Source: an uncultured Muribaculaceae bacterium (lineage in GTDB: Bacteria; Bacteroidota; Bacteroidia; Bacteroidales; Muribaculaceae). Taken from it: DNA of 33,534 nt. Shown piece by piece: positions 1 to 7,902 of the stretch (positions within the stretch are counted from its first letter, which is position 1; each line of letters begins with the position of its first letter). The stretch is taken from positions 1 to 33,534 of the forward strand of contig CAJUBL010000033.1 in assembly GCA_910584665.1 (NCBI GenBank), read 5' to 3'. The notes under the pieces were generated by a model. It was not told where the DNA came from and searched no databases. It worked only from the letters and a program-made list of their open reading frames with translations. The position numbers and the translations under genes were made by a program.

Positions 1-147
1 TTAATCAGACAATAAAATTTTAATTTTAACTAATTTTAAGAGACACTAGTGAAAAATTATAAACATTTTGAAAGCGGTACATTTATATACTCCGGTTATA
101 ATTCTCCTTACAGTTTATGGTAATAATACATTAATGACTTCTGAACT

Positions 148-795
148 ATGAAAATAATAATTTATTGCATATCTGTCGTGATGCTGCTTATCATGCAAGG
201 ATGTTTCTTAATTGAAAGGCAATGTTTTAACACTTACGATCAAACAGCCCGATTCTCCAATACATTCAATCCCGGTATAAAAGGAAAATTAAACATGGAC
301 GGATACTGGCTTTTGGACAGACCATATTATCTTAATATGTTTGCATTATATGACGACGGTACTTACTATAAATTATATGTCAGCGACTCTACTGAATATG
401 TCGGGAAAAGCATCACAAATCTTGACGAGCACTTCAGAATTGATTATTCGTGGGAAGAGATAGGTCTTTTTAAAATAATCAACGATACTCTGATTGTCAA
501 CAGTTATTGGTCCGATTGGAACAAATGGTATCTTACAGTGGATAAATATGAAATTATTGACAGTTGCACACTACGAAAACTCGAAAGTACGACTAGATTA
601 AAAAGCGGAGAATGCTATATTAAAAAGATAAATCGAATATATCGTTTTGTTAAAGCATCTCCATTGCCCAGCAAATTCGAGTCCATACCCAAAAGAAAAA
701 AATGGTTGTGGGATAATGAGACCGACCGGAAGAATTTCAAGAAAAAAAATAGTGAATATTGGGATAGTGTCAGAGCAAGTTGGATAAACAGATAA
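148..795 (+). CDS. Putative lipoprotein of unknown function, tandem copy 1
   Basis: Predicted 215-residue lipoprotein. A Lys-2 and hydrophobic stretch lead to a lipobox (IMQGC) with Cys19, so lipid anchoring to a membrane is expected. The mature part is rich in Tyr, Trp and Asp, contains an FALYDDGTYY segment and an IINDTLIV segment, and ends in a basic C-terminal tail. I do not recognise a named family. The next gene is a clear paralogue: both share NTFNPxIK/NSYNPKIE, FALYxDGT, IINDTLI, KYEIID, IYRFV and PLPSxFES in the same order. Base composition is strikingly AT-rich compared with genes after 1570. The ATG was chosen because it gives a complete signal peptide. No consensus -7 box is visible in the 147 bases upstream, which may hold the end of a preceding transcription unit. 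The function is unknown. Confidence 0.75.
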   Translation: MKIIIYCISVVMLLIMQGCFLIERQCFNTYDQTARFSNTFNPGIKGKLNMDGYWLLDRPYYLNMFALYDDGTYYKLYVSDSTEYVGKSITNLDEHFRIDYSWEEIGLFKIINDTLIVNSYWSDWNKWYLTVDKYEIIDSCTLRKLESTTRLKSGECYIKKINRIYRFVKASPLPSKFESIPKRKKWLWDNETDRKNFKKKNSEYWDSVRASWINR

Positions 796-806
796 ACAGC
801 TATATC

Positions 807-1496
807 ATGAAAGCAATGCGTTATATTACATGTATATTAATTTCGATCCTGACGTCAGGATGTGTTATTATTGGAACAAAAATGTTCAGTCGTAAAAACC
901 AGACAATACGTTTTACCAATTCATACAATCCGAAAATCGAGGACAGGATAAATATCAATGGATACTACTATAATGTCAGACCATATCTCGTGGACCTGTT
1001 TGCGTTATATCCCGACGGGACATTTCTCGGATTCTCATTTTACCATGACCGGCTGGACTCGATAGGGAAACCCAATGTAAATCTTGACAGTCTCATCTGG
1101 TTATATGAAGATAAAGAACCCACATATGGAGGCGGGATTTATACCATAATTAACGACACATTAATTATCGACAGATACAGTAATCCATATCGAAGTCGAT
1201 GGGATCTGGATGTTTATAAATATGAAATCATTGATAAAAACACTTTGAGAAGAATCGAATGGCATATTTTTCCGGGACATGACAAGAAAAAAATGAATGA
1301 TATTTATCGTTTTGTTCCAGCCGCCCCATTACCCAGTCCGTTTGAATCCAGTTCAAAAAGTCAGAAATGGATGTGGTATGACAAAAAAGAATGGGAGGAG
1401 TACAGACTTGAGTTGCAGAAATATCTTGAAACCAAACCTCAGAATCACCGGGAGACTGAATCATTTGACGGTTCTTTCTATATGCCCATGAACTGA
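807..1496 (+). CDS. Putative lipoprotein of unknown function, tandem copy 2
   Basis: Predicted 229-residue lipoprotein, paralogous to the preceding gene over its whole length. The reading frame is open from a TTG at 780, but the ATG at 807 gives a proper signal peptide ending in lipobox LTSGC with Cys19, the same spacing as in copy 1, so 807 is preferred. It lies 11 nt after the stop of copy 1, so the two are probably co-transcribed. Shared blocks with copy 1 include FALYPDGTF, IINDTLII, KYEIIDKNTLRR and YRFVPAAPLPSPFES. The last 25 residues are polar and unlike copy 1. It is AT-rich like copy 1, consistent with shared ancestry and possible acquisition. No enzymatic motif is visible and the function is unknown. 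Confidence 0.75.
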   Translation: MKAMRYITCILISILTSGCVIIGTKMFSRKNQTIRFTNSYNPKIEDRININGYYYNVRPYLVDLFALYPDGTFLGFSFYHDRLDSIGKPNVNLDSLIWLYEDKEPTYGGGIYTIINDTLIIDRYSNPYRSRWDLDVYKYEIIDKNTLRRIEWHIFPGHDKKKMNDIYRFVPAAPLPSPFESSSKSQKWMWYDKKEWEEYRLELQKYLETKPQNHRETESFDGSFYMPMN

Positions 1497-1573
1497 ATCG
1501 ACGCCGACAGGATCATTTCACTAACAACCTGCATGACAACATTTTTACAAACCATTATAAATTTTTACACATT

Positions 1574-2134
1574 ATGAAACAGATCAGATCAATCTTCACA
1601 GCCATCGTCATGACAGCCACCACCCTGTCGGCTTCAGCTCAGAACCCGGTGTCATTATCCGACGATGACGGTCAGTACTCAATCAACACAGGCTACAAAG
1701 GGTTCATTGATATCGGTTATGGCATCGGTGTAGGTGACCTGGGCGAAGATCGCTTTGAAGTCCTGACTTCACATGGTTACCAGTTCAATCCCTACCTGTA
1801 CATCGGTATAGGCTTCGGCATCAGCTACTACCATAAAGCCGAATTATGGAACCTGCCTGTATTCGGAAACATACGCGGCACCTTACCTGTCAGGAACTCA
1901 CGCGTCACTCCGTTTGTGGATCTCAAGATCGGATATTCGGCTATTGATGTCGAAGGTTTTTATTGCTCTCCATCAGTCGGTCTGAGGATCGCGACAGGTG
2001 CCCGGACGGGCCTGAACATAGGAATAGGCTACGAGATGCAGAAGACCGAATTTTACATGTGGACATTCGGATCTTCATGGACAAGCAGGGAAAACTGCGG
2101 AGCTTTTACCATCAGGATCGGATACGATATCTGA
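1574..2134 (+). CDS. Small outer-membrane beta-barrel protein
   Basis: A 186-residue protein with a classic signal peptide (MKQIRSIFTAIVMTATTLSASA, cleavage expected near AQN at 22-24). The mature part alternates glycine- and aromatic-rich amphipathic stretches, for example around GFIDIGYGIGVGD, YLYIGIGFGISYY, VDLKIGYSAID, GLNIGIGYEM and a terminal FTIRIGYDI. These look like eight or so antiparallel strands, and the C-terminus is aromatic/hydrophobic as in outer-membrane barrels. This fits the small OmpA-barrel-like or outer-membrane-protein beta-barrel families common in Bacteroidetes. It has no OmpA peptidoglycan-binding domain. GC content returns to that of the rest of the window here. It is probably a separate unit from the lipoproteins (77 nt gap). 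The substrate or partner cannot be read from the sequence. Confidence 0.8.
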   Translation: MKQIRSIFTAIVMTATTLSASAQNPVSLSDDDGQYSINTGYKGFIDIGYGIGVGDLGEDRFEVLTSHGYQFNPYLYIGIGFGISYYHKAELWNLPVFGNIRGTLPVRNSRVTPFVDLKIGYSAIDVEGFYCSPSVGLRIATGARTGLNIGIGYEMQKTEFYMWTFGSSWTSRENCGAFTIRIGYDI

Positions 2135-2456
2135 CAGCACACCAGCAATCGGACAAAACCTCTCACATGTCGGCGGGATACACAATGCCATTCTGGCGGT
2201 GTATTTCATCGACGACCTTGATGGTGGATAACGAGCATCAAGCGAATTAATCGCACTTTTTCTTCATTTTAATACTCAAAAACAATTAGACGCGGAGTTG
2301 ACATTCCGGTTCAAGTATGATAAGAGCATTTTATATTTGTTTACGGAATTAATTTTTGAATTACTCTCTGCTTATTAGTAAATTTGCAGTGCAAATGACA
2401 ATCATACAGGTATTGACCTATCGACAAACACGTTCAAATACTATACATACCCGATT
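2135..2456. other. Intergenic region with promoter for the DUF3737 cassette
   Basis: A 322-base stretch with no credible gene. The short frame running over the end of the barrel gene has no family-like sequence. The first half is GC-balanced with no clear terminator hairpin. From about 2255 it becomes AT-rich and holds two -7-like boxes: TATATTTG at 2332-2339 and the better placed TAAATTTG at 2379-2386, listed separately. Confidence 0.6.
2356..2386 (+). promoter_or_regulatory. Bacteroidetes-type promoter of the DUF3737-malY-MATE cassette
   Basis: TTG at 2356-2358, a 20-nt spacer, then a perfect TAnnTTTG box (TAAATTTG) at 2379-2386. This matches the known Bacteroidetes primary sigma-factor consensus. 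The expected leader to the ATG at 2457 is about 65 nt. Confidence 0.65.
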
Positions 2457-3302
2457 ATGAAAGAATTAAAAGACATATCAATGGGCGGCGAACGCCCGCT
2501 TTTCGCCTCACACAACCTCAGACTTGTCAACGTGACCATCACGGCCGGAGAGAGCGGCATCAAATGCTGCTCTGATATCGAGGCCGACAATTGCCGTTTT
2601 GAAGGCAAATACCCGTTCTGGCACGTTGACGGCTTTAAGATAAAGAACTGCATTTTCACCCCGGGAGCCCGCGCGGCCCTATGGTACTCGCGCGATCTGG
2701 AGATGACCGATACCGTTGTTGACGCACCCAAAATGTTCCGCGAGATGGAGTCACTGCGACTCGAGCGGGTGCGCCTCAACGATGCGCTCGAGACGTTCTG
2801 GCACTGTTCCAAAGTAAAACTTGAGGATGTGGAGGTGCAGCATGGCGACTATCTTTTCATGCACTCGCGTGATATCAAGATACGCAACTACGTGCAGCAG
2901 GGCAACTATTCGTTCCAGTACTGCAAGAACGTCGAGATACACCGAGCCAGGATCGATTCACGCGATGCTTTCTGGGAGACAGAGAATGTCACTGTCTATG
3001 ATTCGGAAATAGACGGAGAATTCCTCGGCTGGCACTCCAGAAATCTCAAATTCGTACGATGCAGGATAAGCGGAATACAACCACTCTGCTACTGCGACGG
3101 ACTGGTACTCGAGGACTGCACTCTCGACGCCTCATGCAATCTTGCATTCGAGGACTCGAGCGTCAGGGCAACCATCAGCTCCACTGTCACCTCCATCAAA
3201 AACCCGCGCGAAGGCTCGATAACATCAAAGGGATACGGCGAGATAATATTCGACGAGAACCTGCGTAAGCCCGGTAACTGCAAAGTCCTCGTAAAACAAT
3301 AA
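2457..3302 (+). CDS. DUF3737 family right-handed beta-helix protein
   Basis: A 281-residue protein without signal peptide, so probably cytoplasmic. It fits the DUF3737 family. From about residue 55 to 230 it is built from roughly nine imperfect repeats of 18-20 residues, each with an aromatic start and a pattern like FWHxxxFKIKNC, LWYSRDLEMTD, FWHCSKVKLED, FMHSRDIKIRN and FQYCKNVEIHR. This is the ladder expected of a right-handed parallel beta-helix, with stacked aromatic and Cys/Ser/Asn positions. The family has no established biochemical function that I know of. It is first in a tight cassette, with 17 nt to the MalY-like gene and then the MATE exporter, which suggests a shared role. The ATG follows a good promoter. 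The carbohydrate- or nucleic-acid-binding possibilities of beta-helices are only inference. Confidence 0.85.
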   Translation: MKELKDISMGGERPLFASHNLRLVNVTITAGESGIKCCSDIEADNCRFEGKYPFWHVDGFKIKNCIFTPGARAALWYSRDLEMTDTVVDAPKMFREMESLRLERVRLNDALETFWHCSKVKLEDVEVQHGDYLFMHSRDIKIRNYVQQGNYSFQYCKNVEIHRARIDSRDAFWETENVTVYDSEIDGEFLGWHSRNLKFVRCRISGIQPLCYCDGLVLEDCTLDASCNLAFEDSSVRATISSTVTSIKNPREGSITSKGYGEIIFDENLRKPGNCKVLVKQ

Positions 3303-3319
3303 CCGAAAAGCGACTACCA

Positions 3320-4507
3320 TTGAACTCCTTCTTTGACACACCACCTGAACGCCGCGGCAGCGGATCCTATAAGTGGGACTCGCCGGGCGGCAGTGACGAC
3401 ATCATACCGCTGTGGGTCGCCGACATGGATTTCAGGACAGCACCTGCTGTCATCGAAGCCCTGCGTGCACGTACAGAGCATGGTATCTTCGGCTACACCC
3501 ATGTGCCTGAAGAGTATTACAACGCCATAACCCGTTGGTACGGCATGCGATATGATGTCACGCTTCCAGCCGACGTTCATCCCATATATACCCAGGGAGT
3601 CGTACCGGCCATATCGGCGGCCATAAAGGCCCTCACACGCCCCGGAGACGGTGTGGCCGTGATGACTCCGGTATACAACTGTTTCTTTTCGTCAATACGC
3701 AACAACGGCTGTATGACGGTCGATGTCCCGTTGCGACGCATCGACTCGGCCGACAGTTTCACCTACGGGATTGACTTCGGGAATCTGGAGAAGACCCTTT
3801 CAGACGACCGCACTCCGGTCCTGCTGTTCTGCAATCCTCACAATCCGGCCTGCCGTGCATGGACGCGTGACGAACTGCAGCAGGTCTATGACATATGCCG
3901 CGCCACCGGCACCATAATGCTCAGTGACGAGATCCACGGCGACATCACTATGCCAGGCTACAGGTTCACTCCCGTGGCCTCGCTCGACGGAGATCCCCTC
4001 GGCCATACGGTGACATTCAGCTCACCGTCCAAGGCATTCAACATCGCCGGACTGCAGATAGCAAACATAATCACATCGTCGCCGCGGCTACGCTACCTCA
4101 TAGACCGTGCCATCAATGACAACGAGGTGTGTGATGTCAATCCGTTCGGTGTCACGGCCCTGATCGCCGCCTACAATCATGGAGGCGAATGGCTCGACAG
4201 CCTTACAGACTATATCCATGCCAACTACCTGTACCTCACCGAGACACTGAACAGACGCCTGCCAAGCATCAAGGCAGCCCGCCTCGAGGCCACATATCTC
4301 GCATGGCTTGACGTCAGCTTCACCGGCATGCCGGACCACGATCTCGAGGAGTATCTCAGAGAGCACCACCGAGTATGGCTCAACGCCGGCAGCATGTACG
4401 GACAGGAAGGCTATCTCCGCGTCAACCTCGCCACATCACGCGCCCGCCTCGCCGAAGGGCTCGACCGCTTTATCAACGGTATCAATTCAATAATCACCCT
4501 TGGCTGA
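3320..4507 (+). CDS. MalY/PatB-type PLP-dependent C-S lyase / aminotransferase
   Basis: A 395-residue fold-type I PLP enzyme of the MalY/PatB (cystathionine beta-lyase-like) group, which cleaves C-S bonds in cystathionine or cysteine conjugates. Visible family marks are the N-terminal RRGSGSYKWD, PLWVADMDF (residues 31-39), FGYTH, CNPHNPACRAW (substrate/PLP Asn-Pro), LSDEIHGDI (PLP-pyridine Asp) and SSPSKAFNIAGLQ with the Schiff-base lysine at K238. A C-terminal VNLATSR carries the carboxylate-binding Arg. Length is normal. The start is TTG at 3320: an in-frame stop lies just upstream at 3299, and the next ATG would remove conserved N-terminus. It sits 17 nt after DUF3737 and overlaps the MATE gene by 8 nt, so coupled expression is likely. 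The natural substrate is unknown. Confidence 0.9.
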   Translation: MNSFFDTPPERRGSGSYKWDSPGGSDDIIPLWVADMDFRTAPAVIEALRARTEHGIFGYTHVPEEYYNAITRWYGMRYDVTLPADVHPIYTQGVVPAISAAIKALTRPGDGVAVMTPVYNCFFSSIRNNGCMTVDVPLRRIDSADSFTYGIDFGNLEKTLSDDRTPVLLFCNPHNPACRAWTRDELQQVYDICRATGTIMLSDEIHGDITMPGYRFTPVASLDGDPLGHTVTFSSPSKAFNIAGLQIANIITSSPRLRYLIDRAINDNEVCDVNPFGVTALIAAYNHGGEWLDSLTDYIHANYLYLTETLNRRLPSIKAARLEATYLAWLDVSFTGMPDHDLEEYLREHHRVWLNAGSMYGQEGYLRVNLATSRARLAEGLDRFINGINSIITLG

Positions 4508-5945
4508 CATCTCATACATACAGGACGGACGCGCAAGCACATTCAGACAACAGCTGTCGCTGGCCGCCAGACTGGCCCTGCCCGCAATCCTGTCCCAGCT
4601 GTCAAGCATCATCATGCAGTATATCGATGCCTCGATGGTGGGACGTCTCGGCACCGAACCCGCTGCGGCCATCGGTCTCGTCTCCACATCACTGTGGCTC
4701 TTCTGGGGAACATGCTCGGCAATCACCATGGGATTCTCGGTGCTTGTCTCACACCGTGTAGGCGCCAGGGACTATGCCGGTGCGCGTGACATACTGCGTC
4801 AGGCCATCACAGCCACAATACTGTTCAGTCTGCTGATCACCGCAACCGGAATCGCCATCGCACCGTCTCTGCCACACTGGCTCGGAGGCGGGGAAAACAT
4901 CACAGGGATGGCTTCGCGCTACTTCATGATATTCGTCATGGCACTCCCGATGCTGAGCCTCAACTATCTGGCGGGAGGGATGCTGCGCTGTGCCGGCAAC
5001 ATGAAGATACCGAGCCTGCTGAATATAATGATGTGTGCGCTCGATGTCATCTTCAACTACCTGCTCATCTTCGAGACACGCCAGACTACATGGTTCGGGC
5101 ATACATTCACGATGCCGGGAGCCGGACTCGGCGTCACAGGCGCGGCGCTCGGCACGGTCATAGCTGAGGTCATCACGGCCTGCTCCATGCTCTACTATCT
5201 GTGCTGTCATGAGAAAGGGCTTGCAATACGCGGGACTTCCGGCAGTTTCAAGCCTATGAAATCACTGATATCACGCGCATTGCATATATCAGCACCAATG
5301 GCCGCCGAACACGCGGTAATATGCGGCGCACAGGTCATGATAACCGTCATCGTAGCTCCGCTCGGCGCCGTAGCCATCGCCGCCAATGCATTCGCCATCA
5401 CAGCCGAAAGCCTGTGCTACATGCCGGGATACGGAATCGGCGATGCCGCCACCACTCTCGTAGGGCAAAGTCACGGTGCAGGCAATCCCTATCTGGTAAA
5501 ACGGTTCGGATACATCACAGTCGGGCTCGGTATGACTGTGATGTCGCTCATGGGCGTGATACTCTATATCACCGCGCCATGGATGATGGAACTGATGACA
5601 CCTGTCGAAGAGATACAGCGTCTGGGAACCGAGGTGTTACGCATCGAGGCCTGGGCAGAACCGATGTTCGCCGCGTCGATAGTGGCATACGGTGTGTTTG
5701 TAGGCCTTGGCGACACCATCGTGCCGGCATGCATGAACTTCGGAAGCATATGGCTGGTACGAGTACCGCTGGCCGCCTGGCTCGCAAATTACTACTCCGC
5801 AGCCGAGTCGACAGTAGCAGGACTCAAAGGAGTATGGATTGCCATGTGCATCGAACTGATGTTCAGGGGGGCGATATTCATTATACGCCTCGTCAGGAAA
5901 AATTCAAGGTTATCCCCGCGTCAACCCTCTCAGAAACGCTCATAA
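4500..5945 (+). CDS. MATE family multidrug/metabolite efflux transporter
   Basis: A 481-residue integral membrane protein of the MATE family (Na+/H+-driven exporters of cationic drugs or metabolites). Two homologous halves of six helices are evident. The first starts at LSLAARLALPAILSQLSSIIMQYIDASMVGRLG (about 19-51), the family's N-terminal signature, and the second at about 255 (HISAPMAAEHAVICGAQVMIT). It ends in a basic tail. The start is a TTG inside the last codons of the MalY-like gene (8-nt overlap). It leaves the usual short cytoplasmic N-terminus, and no upstream ATG is available. The overlap implies translational coupling and hints that the exporter handles something linked to the C-S lyase. 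The 3' end overlaps the convergent nitroreductase gene by 16 nt. The substrate cannot be inferred from sequence. Confidence 0.9.
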   Translation: MADISYIQDGRASTFRQQLSLAARLALPAILSQLSSIIMQYIDASMVGRLGTEPAAAIGLVSTSLWLFWGTCSAITMGFSVLVSHRVGARDYAGARDILRQAITATILFSLLITATGIAIAPSLPHWLGGGENITGMASRYFMIFVMALPMLSLNYLAGGMLRCAGNMKIPSLLNIMMCALDVIFNYLLIFETRQTTWFGHTFTMPGAGLGVTGAALGTVIAEVITACSMLYYLCCHEKGLAIRGTSGSFKPMKSLISRALHISAPMAAEHAVICGAQVMITVIVAPLGAVAIAANAFAITAESLCYMPGYGIGDAATTLVGQSHGAGNPYLVKRFGYITVGLGMTVMSLMGVILYITAPWMMELMTPVEEIQRLGTEVLRIEAWAEPMFAASIVAYGVFVGLGDTIVPACMNFGSIWLVRVPLAAWLANYYSAAESTVAGLKGVWIAMCIELMFRGAIFIIRLVRKNSRLSPRQPSQKRS

Positions 5946-6730
5946 CTGGCCACGTATGTCATGCCACGGACCGGTTCCGGAGCCCTGGAAACGTCGATGC
6001 TCCAATGTCCCGCCGTGTCACGGTAGCGCTCGGCCATGTAGAAGTGGCTCATTCCGATACCCATATCGAGCATATGCACACGGTTTGCATCCTTACAGTA
6101 AAAATGAACCGTATCCCCTTTTATGACAGCCCTCCATGGCTGTGAATTGACCGACGACGGCGCAAGCCTCATCATCATCAGCGACTCGTAGAACCGGCTC
6201 GAACCGGTAACAGGACATGACCAGTCGCCAACGAAAAACATGCGCTCCATAGGCTTACGGTTCCTGCTGCCCATAGTGAAACGGGTTACACGTTCCACAA
6301 ACCGCATAGCCGGAGCCGGATGTCCCACAGCTATCACAGCCTGCAGCCCCATCCCGGCAGGGAAACCGGTCCTGACACCGAAATCGGCAGCTTTGAACGT
6401 ACCGGCCATCCAGCATGTACCCAGTTCCATCTGAGTGCAGGCCAGCACCACCTGCTCCATAGCGAAGCCGGCCGCGACAGCATCGGCATACTTCCGGCTG
6501 TCAAATCCCAGCAGCATGAAATCCCCGGCACCTCTGATCACACCGTACGTTCCGGGACGCTGTGGCCCGTCAGGATCAAACCGCTGAAGAGCCATTGACC
6601 ACCGGCCGGATAAAGGACATGACGCACATCCCATGGCCGCATTTACCGAGTCGATCTGTCCGGCAGTCAACAGTTTGCCGTCATACGTTCTGACAGACGT
6701 ACGTGCCTGTATAGCTTCAATTATATCCAT
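5930..6730 (-). CDS. Nitroreductase-like flavoprotein (TM_nitroreductase type)
   Basis: A 266-residue protein resembling the two-lobed nitroreductase family (putative TM_nitroreductase). The N-terminal MDIIEAIQARTSVRTYDG carries the family's early Arg-Ser-Val-Arg FMN-phosphate-binding motif. MEQVVLACTQMELGTCWMAGTF (about 91-112) is the helix-turn with G-T-C-W typical of the group. The second lobe has the SVNSQPWR motif (about 193-200), the nitroreductase Asn-x-Gln-Pro-W region. It most likely binds FMN and reduces an unknown substrate with NAD(P)H. It probably follows the hydrolase gene upstream in one minus-strand unit, with a 73-nt gap that contains a repeat copy. The 3' end overlaps the MATE gene tail to tail by 16 nt. 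The ATG start gives the full N-terminal motif. Confidence 0.82.
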   Translation of the reverse strand: MDIIEAIQARTSVRTYDGKLLTAGQIDSVNAAMGCASCPLSGRWSMALQRFDPDGPQRPGTYGVIRGAGDFMLLGFDSRKYADAVAAGFAMEQVVLACTQMELGTCWMAGTFKAADFGVRTGFPAGMGLQAVIAVGHPAPAMRFVERVTRFTMGSRNRKPMERMFFVGDWSCPVTGSSRFYESLMMMRLAPSSVNSQPWRAVIKGDTVHFYCKDANRVHMLDMGIGMSHFYMAERYRDTAGHWSIDVSRAPEPVRGMTYVASYERF

Positions 6731-6734
6731 GAGT

Positions 6735-6760
6735 CTTTCGTTTCGTTAAATCCAGACATA
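6735..6760. repeat. 26-nt intergenic repeat, copy A
   Basis: This stretch matches 27054-27079 at 24 of 26 positions in the same orientation. The shared core includes CTTTCGTT, CGTTAAAT and CAGACATA. It abuts the start codon of the nitroreductase gene on the minus strand, leaving 4 nt. Unlike copy B it lacks a well-formed pairing arm to its left. Confidence 0.7.
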
Positions 6761-6803
6761 TATATTCAACACCGGCGTCACACGGAATGTTGCCTGCAGA
6801 CAA

Positions 6804-7811
6804 TCACCTGATTTCAGAACAGATAAATTCTGAAGCTTCCGACACCGCACGACCGAATGACGCCGCCTGTCCCGGGACAGTTATAAACAGATGTACCGAA
6901 CCGGGGACAACATCGTAACGCACCGTTTTGCCCAGACGTTTCAGCCGCTCGGCAAACTCACGGCCCTGATCTTTAAGTATGTCACATTCGGCGGCAACAA
7001 TAAGTGTCGGCGGCAATTTAAGCAAATCACAGTCAGAAGCCATTGCCGGCGATACCCTCGGATTATATACATCAGAGGAATATGCGTCGCTGAATGCCTC
7101 CATAAGCTCACTGTCAAGTCCATATCCACGACCATACGTCTGCCAGCTCGGAGAATTGTCCGGATAAGCCTTGGTCACCGGATAAAAAACGACCAGTCCG
7201 TCAAATGTATTGTCCGGGAAGCTCAACGCCGCGGCGATAGCCAGATTTCCGCCCGAGCTGTCTCCGCCCAGCACCATTCCCCTGCATTTCCATAACCCGA
7301 GACTGTCGGCGGCAGTCACAACGGCCGAGATGCAGTCATCAAGTCCCTCAGGATACGGATGTTCAGGAGCGAGGCGGTAGTCCACAGCCAGCACGGCAAC
7401 CCCATTGGCCGCCATATGTGAACAGAAACGAGAACAGCTGTTAATGCTTCCGATAGTCCAGCCGCCTCCATGAAAATACAGCATCAGTGGAATTGTATCG
7501 TTATCATAGAGACTGCTCCGGAACAATGCCATATTTTCACCTACCGGTCTGCGGGATACTCCTGACGGCAACTCCCCGGGAATATTGCGTGACATACGCA
7601 TCGAATCAAGCCGGTCATTGTTTCCGGCTATCGCCTCACGGATAGCTTCGGCCTGTCGTTTCTGCATGTCCCGCGGCATCGCTTTCAGAAAAGATTCAGC
7701 CTCATGACGATATACACCGCATGCGGCATTCGATTTGAATGTCAGTATGAAAGCAGCCGCCAAAATCATTGCCGCAATCTGAAGTTCACGCATATCCATA
7801 TTCTTCATCAT
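6804..7811 (-). CDS. Secreted alpha/beta hydrolase (hormone-sensitive-lipase type esterase)
   Basis: A 335-residue predicted carboxylesterase. HSL-family signatures are clear: the oxyanion-hole motif HGGGW (114-118), the nucleophile elbow GDSSGG with Ser185, acid Asp277 in AAECDIL and His307 in PGSVHLF. The frame extends to a TTG at 7847, but the first ATG (7811) starts MMKNMDMREL followed by a hydrophobic segment ending near FKSNA. That makes a signal peptide, so 7811 is preferred (7808 is an alternative). It probably acts in the periplasm or outside on a short-chain ester such as an acylated glycan or xenobiotic. It lies downstream of carB on the same strand, with a strong hairpin only about 20 nt before its start. 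Nitroreductase follows 73 nt later. Confidence 0.85.
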   Translation of the reverse strand: MMKNMDMRELQIAAMILAAAFILTFKSNAACGVYRHEAESFLKAMPRDMQKRQAEAIREAIAGNNDRLDSMRMSRNIPGELPSGVSRRPVGENMALFRSSLYDNDTIPLMLYFHGGGWTIGSINSCSRFCSHMAANGVAVLAVDYRLAPEHPYPEGLDDCISAVVTAADSLGLWKCRGMVLGGDSSGGNLAIAAALSFPDNTFDGLVVFYPVTKAYPDNSPSWQTYGRGYGLDSELMEAFSDAYSSDVYNPRVSPAMASDCDLLKLPPTLIVAAECDILKDQGREFAERLKRLGKTVRYDVVPGSVHLFITVPGQAASFGRAVSEASEFICSEIR

Positions 7812-7830
7812 TCCATAATAACAATAACAG

Positions 7831-7872
7831 CACCCCGGATACGGCAACGATATGTCGCCATATCCCGAGGTG
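7831..7872 (-). terminator. Long hairpin with T-rich tail, probable carB terminator
   Basis: On the minus strand the arms CACCTCGG-(G)-ATATGGCGAC and GTTGCCGTATCCGGGGTG pair over 18 positions with one bulged G and a few G-T pairs, around the loop ATATC. The next bases on that strand (TGTTATTGTTATT) are T-rich. It fits an intrinsic terminator about 30 nt after the carB stop. It also ends about 20 nt before the hydrolase ATG, so it lies in any read-through leader of that gene. Confidence 0.65.
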
Positions 7873-7902
7873 CGGTCTGTCAGTCTGCAATAAAAGCACT
7901 TA

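Noticed and set aside
780..806. TTG start giving a 238-residue form of lipoprotein 2
   Set aside because: The extra nine residues would precede the signal peptide. The ATG at 807 restores a lipobox at Cys19, as in copy 1.
5321..6145. 274-residue open frame on the plus strand, rich in Arg and His
   Set aside because: It is a shifted frame over the MATE gene running into the nitroreductase region. The composition (many Arg, His, Asp) is typical of out-of-frame reading, and both real genes are well supported.
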